Source of the DNA: Caenimonas sp. SL110
GTDB lineage: Bacteria; Pseudomonadota; Gammaproteobacteria; Burkholderiales; Burkholderiaceae_C
Length of the DNA: 64,000 bases
Reading direction: 5' to 3'
Assembly: GCF_001044395.1 (NCBI RefSeq)
Contig: NZ_JANU01000042.1
Coordinates: 118,775-182,774, forward strand
In this document: positions 45,481 through 53,902 of the stretch, piece by piece
Layout: each line of letters starts with the position of its first letter
Position numbering within the stretch: the first letter of the stretch is position 1
Notes under the pieces: model-generated
What the model was told of the DNA's origin: nothing
What the model saw: only the letters and a program-made list of their open reading frames with translations
Database searches by the model: none
Position numbers and translations under genes: made by a program

Positions 45481-46290
45481 GTGATCAACGCATTCGCCAG
45501 TGCGCCCGCTGCCAGCATCGTGCTGGCACTTGCTGCGGCAGCTGCCTACGCCGTTCCGGCAGCCGCTGCAGGCCGCCTGTCCGAGCGTGCCTCACGCATC
45601 GCCCTGCTCGTTGCATGGTCGCTCCACGCCCTCGTATTGCTGTGGGGCCTGGGCGGAGACCCACCCCGATTCGGCTTTGCACCCGCCATTTCCGTCACAG
45701 CCTGGCTGGTGATGACTGTCTATGCTGTTGAGCGCCAGTTGTTCCCGCAGTTACAGGCGAGATGGGCGCTGGCCGGGCTGGGTTCGGCAGCGGTCTTGCT
45801 CGCGCTTGCGTTCCCCGGCACCGCGCTGCACGCCAACGCGTCGCCGTGGCTGCCTGTGCATCTGGCGCTGGGTATCGCTTCATACGGCCTGTTTGCCGCA
45901 GCTGTGGTCCACGCGTGGCTGATGACACGCGCTGAACGCCAGATCCGGCAGGCAACCGATCCGCACGCCGGTGTGCCGCTGCTGACCCTGGAACGGTTGA
46001 CGTTCCGCTTTGCCTACGCCGGGTTTGTGGTGCTCACCGCCACCTTGCTCGCAGGACTGTTCTTTTCCGACACGCTGTACGGCCAGGTGCGTGGCTGGCG
46101 CTGGGATCACAAGACTGTCTTTTCGGTGCTGGCCTGGGTCGTCTTTGCGGGCCTGCTGCTGGGCCGCCTGAAATTCGGCTGGCGTGGTCGCAAGGCCGTT
46201 CGCGTCCTTTATATAGGAGCGCTGTTGCTCCTGCTGGCCTATGCAGGCTCGCGCTTCGTGCTCGAAGTCGTCCTGGGACGCGCCTCATGA
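45481..46290 (+). CDS. CcsA/YpjD-family membrane protein (cytochrome c assembly-like)
   Basis: The 269-residue polytopic protein has about eight membrane segments and resembles the CcsA/CcmC-type cytochrome c assembly family. Conserved pieces include PVHLALGIASYGLFAAAVVHA and WRWDHKTVFSVLAWVVFAGL, with histidines that bind haem in relatives. The neighbour of ffh in many betaproteobacteria has this type and is often called YpjD; its actual substrate is unclear. The GTG start at 45481 follows AAAGG; an upstream GTG at 45457 is possible. Confidence 0.85.
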   Translation: MINAFASAPAASIVLALAAAAAYAVPAAAAGRLSERASRIALLVAWSLHALVLLWGLGGDPPRFGFAPAISVTAWLVMTVYAVERQLFPQLQARWALAGLGSAAVLLALAFPGTALHANASPWLPVHLALGIASYGLFAAAVVHAWLMTRAERQIRQATDPHAGVPLLTLERLTFRFAYAGFVVLTATLLAGLFFSDTLYGQVRGWRWDHKTVFSVLAWVVFAGLLLGRLKFGWRGRKAVRVLYIGALLLLLAYAGSRFVLEVVLGRAS

Positions 46291-46541
46291 AATACGTGAT
46301 CGTCATCGCTGTCGTGGTCTTTGCCGTGTGGCTCTGGCGCAATGGCCGGGACCGCGCGGCCCGCGAGCGCGATGAGCAACAGGCAAAGCCCCGCGCGCAG
46401 GGAAATCCGAAGCTGCAAGAGCCCCAGGACATGGTGCAGTGCCCCGTGTGCTCGGTGCACCTGCCGCGCGTCGATGCGCTGCCCGGTCCGGGCGGCCAGC
46501 TGTACTGCTGCCCCGAACACAGCCGGCAGGCCGGCAGCTGA
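46287..46541 (+). CDS. PP0621-family small membrane-anchored zinc-ribbon-like protein
   Basis: The 84-residue protein has one N-terminal membrane helix (residues 3-17), a charged linker, and a C-terminal cluster CPVCSVHLPRVDAL ... YCCPEHS, whose Cys and His residues look like metal ligands. The start overlaps the CcsA-like stop (ATGA), and the stop precedes pilS by 1 bp, so it is part of one transcript. Function unknown. Confidence 0.85.
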   Translation: MKYVIVIAVVVFAVWLWRNGRDRAARERDEQQAKPRAQGNPKLQEPQDMVQCPVCSVHLPRVDALPGPGGQLYCCPEHSRQAGS

Positions 46542-46542
46542 G

Positions 46543-48264
46543 ATGGCCAGGCCGCCCGCAGCCAAAGCCGAGCCTGCGGTCAAGGCCGATGATGGCCCGG
46601 CACTGACGCCCGACTCTGCTTTCTCGCGGCTGTGGCGCGGCTTCATGACGGCCCGCGTCGCGATTGCGATCGTGCTGTCGCTGCTGCTCGCTTCGCTCTA
46701 CACCCTGTCGCCCTCGCTCAACGTGAGCCACTGGCTGGTGGCCCTGTGCATGTCGTACCTTGCGGCAGCACTCGCCGTACGCATGTTCGCGCGCGCCTTG
46801 CCACCGGGTCACACATTCGATCCGCAATGGGTGTCCACCATTGGCGTCGACCTGGTCGCGTTTTCGACGCTGCAATTCCTGCAGGCGGCGGGAATCAACT
46901 ACTCGCCGCTGTTTGCGCTGCCGGTGCTCATGGGCGGCGTGCTCGGCTCCGCGTTGCTCGCGCTCGGCACTGCGGCCGGTGTCACGCTGCTGCTGCTGAC
47001 CGACGCATGGGTCCAATCACTGCACGCGCCCACCGAGACAGCCGCACGATTCCTGCAGGCAGGGCTGACCGGCACCGGCTTTTTTGCGCTCGCCGTGCTG
47101 GTCAACCAGCTCGCGGGACGGCTTGCACGCGAAGAACAGGCCGCTCGCGAAGGCCAGCAGGCCGCACGCATCCAGGCGCAGGTCAACGAACTCGTCATCG
47201 AAACACTCAACGACGGCGTGCTCGTCATTGACACCGGCAGCAACGTTCGCGCTGCCAACCCCGCCGCGCGAACGATGCTGGGGGCAGGACACGCACATTC
47301 CAGGGAACAGTTCGACCTGTCGGTGCAGGCTGGCTGGCAGCCGCTGATGCGCCTGGCGCAAGAAACTTTCGCCATTCGCGCCCCGATGGTCGGCGAAGTC
47401 GCCATCAACGATGGGGCAGCCACCCGGCGCCGCATCCATGTACGCACACGGTTGACCGACGCCGAAGGGGACCACGGCGAAAGCCTGTGCGTGATGTTCC
47501 TCGAAGACCTGCGCGAGATGGAAGCGCGCCTTCGCACCGAAAAGCTGGCCGCGATGGGCCGCATGTCGGCGGCAGTGGCCCATGAGTTTCGCAATCCACT
47601 GGCAGCGATCGCGCAGGCCAACGCGCTGATGGAAGAAGACCTGCACGACCCCGGCCTGCAGCAGCTCAGCGCGCTGGTGCGCAAGAACGCCCAGCGCCTG
47701 GCCCAGATCGTCGATGAGATTCTGGACGTGTCGCGTGTGCATCCTTATGGCGCTGCCACGTCACCGGCGCTTGATCTCGACGCAGCCGTCAATGCCGCCT
47801 GCAGCGACTGGGCCACCCAAACCCGAAGCAGCGAACGCCTGCAAGTCGCATTGGCTGCGCCGGGCGTGCGCGTGCCGTTCGATGCCGACCACCTGCGCCG
47901 CGTGCTGGTCAACCTGCTCGACAACGCGCTGCGCTACGCGGGCCACGGGAGCGATTCGATCCAGGTCTCCACGCAGTTGTCAGGCGGTCGCGCGCGGCTG
48001 CATGTCTGGAGCGATGGCGCACCGCTCGAATCCACCGTGCAGCAGCATCTTTTCGAACCCTTCTTTTCTTCCGAGAGCCGGTCCAGCGGCCTGGGCCTGT
48101 ACATCTGCCGCGAACTGTGCGAGCGGCATCGCGCAAGCATGAGCTATGAGCGCGTCATCGCGGGCCCTGCCGGTCACGCGCGCGAGGGCAATGACTTCAG
48201 CGTGGCGTTCGCAATTGCGAGTCCACTGGCCGGTACCGCTTCATTTGACACAATAGCCGGCTGA
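46543..48264 (+). CDS. pilS: PilS-type sensor histidine kinase
   Basis: The membrane-bound kinase of the type IV pilus two-component system. The 573-residue product has six N-terminal membrane helices (residues about 30-200), a PAS-like sensor region (about 220-325; LNDGVLVIDTGSNVRAANPA), a HisKA domain with the phospho-acceptor in AVAHEFRNPLAAI (His 347) and a HATPase domain with N-box LVNLLDNALRYA and G-box SSGLGLYICREL. It is followed 14 bp later by pilR. The ATG at 46543 is chosen because the longer frame runs through PP0621. Confidence 0.93.
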   Translation: MARPPAAKAEPAVKADDGPALTPDSAFSRLWRGFMTARVAIAIVLSLLLASLYTLSPSLNVSHWLVALCMSYLAAALAVRMFARALPPGHTFDPQWVSTIGVDLVAFSTLQFLQAAGINYSPLFALPVLMGGVLGSALLALGTAAGVTLLLLTDAWVQSLHAPTETAARFLQAGLTGTGFFALAVLVNQLAGRLAREEQAAREGQQAARIQAQVNELVIETLNDGVLVIDTGSNVRAANPAARTMLGAGHAHSREQFDLSVQAGWQPLMRLAQETFAIRAPMVGEVAINDGAATRRRIHVRTRLTDAEGDHGESLCVMFLEDLREMEARLRTEKLAAMGRMSAAVAHEFRNPLAAIAQANALMEEDLHDPGLQQLSALVRKNAQRLAQIVDEILDVSRVHPYGAATSPALDLDAAVNAACSDWATQTRSSERLQVALAAPGVRVPFDADHLRRVLVNLLDNALRYAGHGSDSIQVSTQLSGGRARLHVWSDGAPLESTVQQHLFEPFFSSESRSSGLGLYICRELCERHRASMSYERVIAGPAGHAREGNDFSVAFAIASPLAGTASFDTIAG

Positions 48265-48278
48265 ATAAAGCGCAACTG

Positions 48279-49760
48279 ATGTCCTCCGCCCCTGCATCCG
48301 CCCATGTCCTTGTCGTCGACGACGAGCCCGACCTGCGCACCCTGTACGAACTCACGCTGCTGCGCGAGGGCTATCGCGTCGAAGCCGCAGGCTCGCTCGC
48401 CGAGGCGTGGGCACAGCTGGACAACCGCAAGTTCGACGCAGTCATCACCGACATGCGCCTGCCGGATGGCCTGGGCCTGGACCTGCTCAACGGCATGCTC
48501 GCCGGCCAGCGCACCGAGCGCTGCATCGTGATGACCGCCTACGGCTCGGCCGAAAACGCAGTTGAAGCGCTCAAGGCGGGCGCATTCGACTACCTCACCA
48601 AGCCGGTGGACCTCAAGCAATTCCGCACGGTTGTCGCATCGGCCATCCAGGATGGAGGCGCTGCTGCACGCGCCCGCCCTTCCACAGGCGCGCCCCGGCA
48701 GGCCCCGGTCGAACGACCCGCAGGCAGCCAGGCCTCGCTCGGGCGGCTCGTTGGCGATTCGCAGACCATGCGCATCGTCAAGGAGCGCATCGCCAAGGTC
48801 GCGCGCAGCATGGCGCCCGTGCTGGTGCGCGGCGAGTCCGGCACCGGCAAGGAACTGGTGGCGCGCGCCATTCACGCCTGCAGCCATCGCAGCGACGGCC
48901 CTTTCGTTGCGGTCAACTGCAGTGCCATCCCCGAAGCCCTGCTCGAAGCCGAATTCTTTGGCGCGAAAAAGGGCTCCTACACCGGCGCCACGCAGGATCG
49001 CGAAGGCTACTTCCAGGCTGCGCGCAGCGGCACCCTCTTTCTCGACGAAATCGGCGATCTTCCGCTGGCGATGCAGTCCAAGCTTTTGCGCGCGATCCAG
49101 GAGCGGCAGGTTCGCGCGCTCGGCTCCACGCAGGAAGACGCCGTGGATGTGCGCATCGTCAGCGCCACGCACAAGGACCTCGCCGCCGATGTGCATGCGG
49201 GGCGCTTCCGGCAAGACCTGTACTACCGCCTCAACGTGATCGAGATCCTGGTGCCGCCGCTGCGCGAGCGCCGTGAAGACCTGCCCGCGCTGTGCGAGGC
49301 ACTGCTCGCGCGCATCGCGCACGAGTCGGGCATGCCGGTGCCCACGCTGTCGCCGTCGGTCGTGCAGCAGCTGTGCGATCACCCGCTCAGCGGCAACGTG
49401 CGCGAGCTGGAGAACCTGCTCCATCGCGCCGTCGCGCTGTCCGACGGGGAAGAACTGCAAGTCGATTTCGCGCCCACGCAGGCACCTGCATTGATGCGCG
49501 AAACATCTGCGCCTTCCGCCGCTGTGTCTGCTGCACCACTGACGACGCCAGCACCCTTGCCGCATCCCATGCCGGCAGACCTGCAGGCCTACCTCGACCA
49601 GCAAGAGCGCGAGATCCTGGTGAAGGCGCTGCGCGACAGCGGCTTCAATCGCACCGCTGCGGCGCAGCGCCTGGGGCTGTCGCTGCGCCAGATCCGCTAC
49701 CGGATCGCGCGCCTCTCGATCTCGGCGCCAGGTGACGACGGGCATGGCGATTCGGCCTGA
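48279..49760 (+). CDS. pilR: PilR-type sigma-54-dependent response regulator
   Basis: It activates pilin-type genes with sigma-54 RNA polymerase on phosphorylation by PilS. The 493-residue protein has a receiver domain (residues 8-125; acceptor Asp 58 in VITDMRLPDG) and an AAA+ domain (about 165-400; Walker A GESGTGKEL, the sigma-54 contact loop reading GSYTGA instead of GAFTGA, Walker B GTLFLDEIGDLP). A Fis-type helix-turn-helix follows (about 445-485; FNRTAAAQRLGLSLRQIRYR). The Phe-to-Tyr change in the contact loop is notable but conservative. Confidence 0.94.
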   Translation: MSSAPASAHVLVVDDEPDLRTLYELTLLREGYRVEAAGSLAEAWAQLDNRKFDAVITDMRLPDGLGLDLLNGMLAGQRTERCIVMTAYGSAENAVEALKAGAFDYLTKPVDLKQFRTVVASAIQDGGAAARARPSTGAPRQAPVERPAGSQASLGRLVGDSQTMRIVKERIAKVARSMAPVLVRGESGTGKELVARAIHACSHRSDGPFVAVNCSAIPEALLEAEFFGAKKGSYTGATQDREGYFQAARSGTLFLDEIGDLPLAMQSKLLRAIQERQVRALGSTQEDAVDVRIVSATHKDLAADVHAGRFRQDLYYRLNVIEILVPPLRERREDLPALCEALLARIAHESGMPVPTLSPSVVQQLCDHPLSGNVRELENLLHRAVALSDGEELQVDFAPTQAPALMRETSAPSAAVSAAPLTTPAPLPHPMPADLQAYLDQQEREILVKALRDSGFNRTAAAQRLGLSLRQIRYRIARLSISAPGDDGHGDSA

Positions 49761-50373
49761 AGCGCCGGCACCGGCCCTGTGGAACGCCGGACGGTACGGC
49801 TATGCGAGGCAGCTCGCCTCTCCCAATTTCGGGCCGCGTCCGCCGGGCACGGTCATCGACCTGATCGTCGTGCACTCGATCAGCCTGCCGCCCGGTGTGT
49901 ACGGCGGCCAAGAAGTGCAGCAGCTCTTTACCAACACGCTCGACTGGAATGCACACCCCTACTTCAAGAGCATTGAGGGCATGCAGGTTTCGTCGCACTT
50001 CTACATCCGCCGCGGCGGTGAACTGTGGCAGTTCGTGAGCTGCGATGAGCGCGCATGGCACGCCGGCAAGTCCTGCTATCGCGGCCGCGATAACTGCAAC
50101 GACGACTCCATCGGCATCGAACTCGAAGGTCTGGAAGGCGAGTTGTTCGAGCCCGCGCAATACGAAGCCCTTGCCAGCCTGTCGGCGGCCATCGCGGCCA
50201 ACTACCCGATCGCCCACATCGCCGGCCATGAGCACATCGCGCCCGGCCGCAAGAGTGATCCCGGTCCCGGATTCGACTGGCCGTTGATGCAAAGGGCCCT
50301 GGCCTGGAACCGCGCGCAGTTTCCAGACGCCGCGCTGTTTCAACCCGACACAAAAGAACCCGGCGCGCGCTGA
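49744..50373 (+). CDS. ampD: 1,6-anhydro-N-acetylmuramyl-L-alanine amidase AmpD
   Basis: A cytoplasmic zinc amidase of peptidoglycan recycling that cleaves anhydro-muropeptides and so lowers beta-lactamase induction. The 209 residues contain the amidase-2 fold: LIVVHSISLPPG (zinc His), HFYIRRGGELWQFVS, IGIELEG, and GHEHIAPGRKSDPGPGFDW with the second His and the Asp ligand. The ATG at 49744 or a GTG at 49732 could be the start; either overlaps pilR. Confidence 0.95.
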   Translation: MAIRPEAPAPALWNAGRYGYARQLASPNFGPRPPGTVIDLIVVHSISLPPGVYGGQEVQQLFTNTLDWNAHPYFKSIEGMQVSSHFYIRRGGELWQFVSCDERAWHAGKSCYRGRDNCNDDSIGIELEGLEGELFEPAQYEALASLSAAIAANYPIAHIAGHEHIAPGRKSDPGPGFDWPLMQRALAWNRAQFPDAALFQPDTKEPGAR

Positions 50374-50380
50374 TCAAGTT

Positions 50381-50501
50381 GTCCACTGCCGCGCGCAGGG
50401 GCTGAATCTGCACACGCAATAGGCAGTGCTGATCAAACACGCGCTCCTGCGCCTCACGCGGGGCTGCGCGTCACTGCCAGCCTGTTGATATCACTGTGGA
50501 C
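50381..50501. ncRNA. Candidate structured RNA element between ampD and nrdA
   Basis: Nested complementary segments span 121 nt: GTCCAC/GTGGAC outermost (50381-50386, 50496-50501), GGCAGTG/CACTGCC (50422-50428, 50472-50478), ACGCGC/GCGCGT (50439-50444, 50466-50471) and TCCTGCG/CGCGGGG (50445-50451, 50457-50463) with a CCTCA loop. The rod-with-bulge form recalls regulatory RNAs, but no known class was matched and the strand is undetermined. The element lies upstream of the nrdA promoter, so it is not part of the nrdA leader. Confidence 0.4.
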
Positions 50502-50549
50502 TTCCTGTCGGCAACCGCTCGGAGCCTGTGATCAAGATTTTTCGGGTAA

Positions 50550-50565
50550 ACACTACATGTAGGGG
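50550..50565. promoter_or_regulatory. NrdR box 1 upstream of nrdA
   Basis: ACACTACATGTAGGGG resembles the NrdR consensus (ACAC-W-ATATNTNGTGT style). NrdR is the ATP/dATP-sensing repressor of ribonucleotide reductase genes. Its centre is 32 bp from box 2, the usual three-turn spacing. Confidence 0.75.
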
Positions 50566-50566
50566 C

Positions 50567-50594
50567 TTGCAATTGCAGACACCCCATATATAGT
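50567..50594 (+). promoter_or_regulatory. Putative sigma-70 promoter of the nrdA leader
   Basis: TTGCAA (50567-50572) and TATAGT (50589-50594) are 16 bp apart. The -10 lies inside NrdR box 2 and the -35 abuts box 1, so NrdR binding would exclude polymerase. Confidence 0.6.
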
Positions 50595-50597
50595 GCT
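50582..50597. promoter_or_regulatory. NrdR box 2 upstream of nrdA
   Basis: CCCCATATATAGTGCT matches the AT-rich core and GTG flank of NrdR boxes and overlaps the -10. A further ACACTG-TG-CAGTGT palindrome follows at 50605-50618, function unknown. Confidence 0.75.
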
Positions 50598-50632
50598 TGG
50601 CTGTACACTGTGCAGTGTTCGCAGGAGTCGAA

Positions 50633-50704
50633 ATGAAGAAGTTTCCCAAGCTCGCCTTTGGCCCTCCGGACCTTTTCGCGCGCATCCGCACCCCCGGTCG
50701 CTGA
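50633..50704 (+). CDS. Predicted 23-residue leader peptide upstream of nrdA
   Basis: ATG at 50633 is preceded by GCAGGAG at optimal spacing, and the 24-codon frame ends in TGA at 50702-50704. The peptide begins MKKFPKLAFGPPD and ends RTPGR, with a basic N-terminus and four prolines. It lies between the NrdR-controlled promoter and nrdA (118 bp before its ATG). Possible roles are translational attenuation or a small regulatory peptide; these are inference. It could also be a chance ORF. Confidence 0.5.
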   Translation: MKKFPKLAFGPPDLFARIRTPGR

Positions 50705-50822
50705 TCGCACGCAACCCGCCTCACGGCACCCCCAAAAAGCCCGCTTCTTGCGCGACACCCCAGTCCCGCACCTGGCATTCCTTTAGCCTTTTATTCAGAA
50801 CAACGTAGGACAGGAAGAACAA

Positions 50823-53729
50823 ATGCAACCTGCTTTGAGCACCCCCACCGGATCCGGCACCAGCAGCACCCAGTACACCACCGCGCAATCCACTGCGGCT
50901 GCCATCAACCCGCTGGCCAACTACCAGATCATTCGCCGCAACGGCGCCGTGGTGCCGTTCGAGCCGAACAAGATCGCCATCGCCATGATGAAAGCGTTCC
51001 TGGCCGTGCATGGCACGCAAGGCGCCGCATCGGCCAGTGTTCGCGAGATGGTCGACGAACTCACGCAGGCCGTGATCCGCGCACTGGTGCGTTCGCGTCC
51101 GGGCGGCGGCACCTTCCATATTGAAGACGTGCAAGACAACGTCGAGCTCGGCCTGATGCGTGGCGGCCACCACGAAATTGCCCGTGCCTACGTGCTATAC
51201 CGCGAGCGCCGCACGCAAGAGCGCGCCCGCCAGAGCGAACAGAAGCCGCAAGCCGCACCAACCATTCATGTGCTCGACGGCGGCCAGCGCATTCCTCTGG
51301 ACCTGGAACACCTGCAGGGCCTGATCCAGTCGGCTTGCCAGAACCTGGGCGCCGACGTGAAGCCCGATCCGATCATGGCCGAGACCATGCGCAACCTGTA
51401 CGACGGCGTCCCGATGGACGAGGTCTACAAGGCTTCGATCCTGGCTGCCCGCACGCTGATCGAAAAAGACCCGGACTACACCTTCGCCACTGCGCGCCTG
51501 TTGCTGCACACGATCTTCAAGGAAGTGCTCGGACGCGACCTGCCGCCTGCCGAAATGGCTGGCAGCTATGCCGACTACTTCCCCGGCTTCATCAAGAAGG
51601 GCGTCGAAAACGAACTGCTCGACGAGAAGCTCCTGCAGTACGACCTGAAGAAACTCGGCGCTGCGCTCAAGGCCGAACGCGACCTGAAGTTCGACTACCT
51701 CGGCCTGCAGACGCTGTACGACCGCTACTTCCTGCACCTGCGCAAGACCCGCATCGAACTGCCGCAGGCGTTCTTCATGCGCGTCGCCATGGGCCTGTCG
51801 CTCAACGAAATCGACCGCGAAGCGCGCGCCATCGAATTCTATGAAGTGCTTTCGAGCTTCGATTTCATGTCGTCCACCCCGACGCTCTTCAACGCCGGCA
51901 CCCTGCGTTCACAGCTGTCGTCGTGCTACCTCACCACCGTGCCCGACGACCTCGACGGCATCTACGAATCCATCAAGGAAAACGCGCTGCTGTCCAAGTT
52001 CGCAGGCGGCCTGGGCAACGACTGGACGCGCGTGCGTGCCCTCGGCTCCCATATCAAGGGCACCAACGGCGAATCGCAGGGCGTGGTTCCATTCCTGAAA
52101 GTCGTCAACGACACGGCCGTGGCGGTGAACCAGGGCGGCAAGCGCAAGGGCGCGGTCTGCACCTACCTGGAAACCTGGCACCTGGACATCGAGGAGTTCC
52201 TGGAACTGCGCAAGAACACCGGCGACGACCGCCGCCGCACGCACGACATGAACACGGCCAACTGGATTCCCGACCTGTTCATGCGCCGCGTGATGGAAAA
52301 GGGCGAGTGGACCTTGTTCTCCCCATCCAACGTGCCTGACCTGCACGACAAGTTCGGTGACGACTTCGAGAAGGCCTATGTAGCCTACGAAGAAAAGGCG
52401 CGACGCGGCGAGATCAAGCCCAGCCGCACGCTGCAGGCCACCGACATGTGGCGCAAGATGCTCTCGATGCTGTTCGAGACCGGCCATCCCTGGATCACCT
52501 TCAAGGATGCCTGCAACGTACGCTCGCCCCAGCAGCACGTGGGCGTCGTGCACTCGTCCAACCTGTGCACCGAGATCACGCTCAACACCAGCGACACCGA
52601 AACCGCCGTCTGCAACCTCGGCTCGGTCAACCTGCTGCAGCACCTGAAGGACGGCTCGGTCGACCACGACAAGCTCAAGCGCACCATCACCACCGCGATG
52701 CGCATGCTCGACAACGTGATCGACATCAACTACTACGCCGTCAAGAAGGCGCGCGACTCCAACCTGCGCCATCGCCCGGTGGGCCTTGGCATCATGGGTT
52801 TCCAGGACGCGCTGTATGAACTGCGCATCCCGTACGCCTCCCAGCAAGCCGTGGACTTCGCCGACAAATCGATGGAAGCCGTCTGCTACCACGCGTACTG
52901 GGCATCGACCGAACTCGCCCGCGAGCGCGGCAAGTACTCCACCTACAAGGGCTCGCTCTGGGACAAGGGCGTGATGCCCCTGGACACGCTCGAGATGCTG
53001 AACAAGGCCCGCGGCGGCTATGTCGAAGTGGACCGCTCGTCCTCCCTCGACTGGGACGCGCTTCGCCGCAAGATCGCCACCGACGGCATGCGCAACTCCA
53101 ATTGCGTCGCCATCGCGCCGACCGCCACCATCTCCAACATCATCGGCGTCGATGCATCGATCGAGCCATGCTTTGGCAACCTGTCGGTCAAGTCCAACCT
53201 GTCCGGCGAGTTCACGGTCATCAACCACTACCTGGTGCGCGACTTGAAGCGCCTGGGCCTGTGGGACGACGTGATGGTCATGGACCTGAAGCACTTCGAC
53301 GGATCGCTGCGCCCCATCGACCGCGTGCCGCAAGACGTCAAGCAGCTCTACGCCACCGCATTCGAAGTCGAACCGGTGTGGCTGGTGGAAGCCGCCGCAC
53401 GACGCCAGAAGTGGATCGACCAGGCGCAGTCGCTCAATATCTATATGGCAGGCGCATCGGGCAAGAAGCTCGACGACACGTACAAGCTCGCATGGCTGCG
53501 CGGCCTGAAGACCACCTACTACCTGCGCACCACCAGCGCGACGCACGCAGAGAAATCCACCGTGCAATCGGGCCGGCTCAATGCGGTTTCGTCCGGTGCG
53601 GCGCAAGGCGGCATGAGCGCGCTCGAAGCAGCGGCTGCTGCTGCGCAAGCGCAGATGAATGCGACGGTTGCAGCAACCGACATCAAGTTCTGCGCGATCG
53701 ATGATCCGGGATGCGAGTCGTGCCAGTAA
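50823..53729 (+). CDS. nrdA: Class Ia ribonucleotide reductase, alpha subunit
   Basis: It reduces ribonucleoside diphosphates to deoxyribonucleotides together with NrdB. The 968-residue protein is longer than E. coli NrdA, with a Ser/Thr-rich N-terminal extension (residues 1-35) before the ATP-cone (about 36-130; IIRRNGAVVPFEPNKIAIAM). The catalytic barrel shows STPTLFNAGTLRSQLSSCYL, NLCTEITLNTSDTETAVCNL and the APTATISNIIGV loop. The C-terminus ends CAIDDPGCESCQ, the redox-active Cys tail. AGGAAG precedes the ATG. The upstream region carries tandem NrdR boxes and a leader ORF. Confidence 0.98.
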   Translation: MQPALSTPTGSGTSSTQYTTAQSTAAAINPLANYQIIRRNGAVVPFEPNKIAIAMMKAFLAVHGTQGAASASVREMVDELTQAVIRALVRSRPGGGTFHIEDVQDNVELGLMRGGHHEIARAYVLYRERRTQERARQSEQKPQAAPTIHVLDGGQRIPLDLEHLQGLIQSACQNLGADVKPDPIMAETMRNLYDGVPMDEVYKASILAARTLIEKDPDYTFATARLLLHTIFKEVLGRDLPPAEMAGSYADYFPGFIKKGVENELLDEKLLQYDLKKLGAALKAERDLKFDYLGLQTLYDRYFLHLRKTRIELPQAFFMRVAMGLSLNEIDREARAIEFYEVLSSFDFMSSTPTLFNAGTLRSQLSSCYLTTVPDDLDGIYESIKENALLSKFAGGLGNDWTRVRALGSHIKGTNGESQGVVPFLKVVNDTAVAVNQGGKRKGAVCTYLETWHLDIEEFLELRKNTGDDRRRTHDMNTANWIPDLFMRRVMEKGEWTLFSPSNVPDLHDKFGDDFEKAYVAYEEKARRGEIKPSRTLQATDMWRKMLSMLFETGHPWITFKDACNVRSPQQHVGVVHSSNLCTEITLNTSDTETAVCNLGSVNLLQHLKDGSVDHDKLKRTITTAMRMLDNVIDINYYAVKKARDSNLRHRPVGLGIMGFQDALYELRIPYASQQAVDFADKSMEAVCYHAYWASTELARERGKYSTYKGSLWDKGVMPLDTLEMLNKARGGYVEVDRSSSLDWDALRRKIATDGMRNSNCVAIAPTATISNIIGVDASIEPCFGNLSVKSNLSGEFTVINHYLVRDLKRLGLWDDVMVMDLKHFDGSLRPIDRVPQDVKQLYATAFEVEPVWLVEAAARRQKWIDQAQSLNIYMAGASGKKLDDTYKLAWLRGLKTTYYLRTTSATHAEKSTVQSGRLNAVSSGAAQGGMSALEAAAAAAQAQMNATVAATDIKFCAIDDPGCESCQ

Positions 53730-53735
53730 GGCAAC

Positions 53736-53875
53736 GCGATGCACATTCAAATACGAACATGCATCGCAACACACGCATCGAAAATTTTGTCGGTGTTCTC
53801 TGACAAGTCTCGATGCAATTGAGCAACAAAATCAGGCAGTGATGTGAACGGACACTTTTCATTTCGCATCACTGC
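53736..53875. repeat. Two long inverted repeats in the nrdA-nrdB spacer
   Basis: GCGATGCA (53736-53743) with TGCATCGC (53760-53767), and GCAGTGATG (53836-53844) with CATCACTGC (53867-53875), are perfect pairs in the 173-bp gap. The second ends 28 bp before the nrdB ATG. They may tune the relative output of the two subunits or act on RNA stability; no T-run follows either. Confidence 0.5.
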
Positions 53876-53902
53876 TCACATAATCCGAGCATTGGAAAAC
53901 TT

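Noticed and set aside
50381..50501. 6S RNA
   Set aside because: The rod shape is suggestive but the length is short and no conserved 6S sequence blocks were recognised, so it is listed only as a candidate structured element.
51909..53774. 621-codon open frame opposite nrdA
   Set aside because: Antisense to an unmistakable ribonucleotide reductase; low-information composition.
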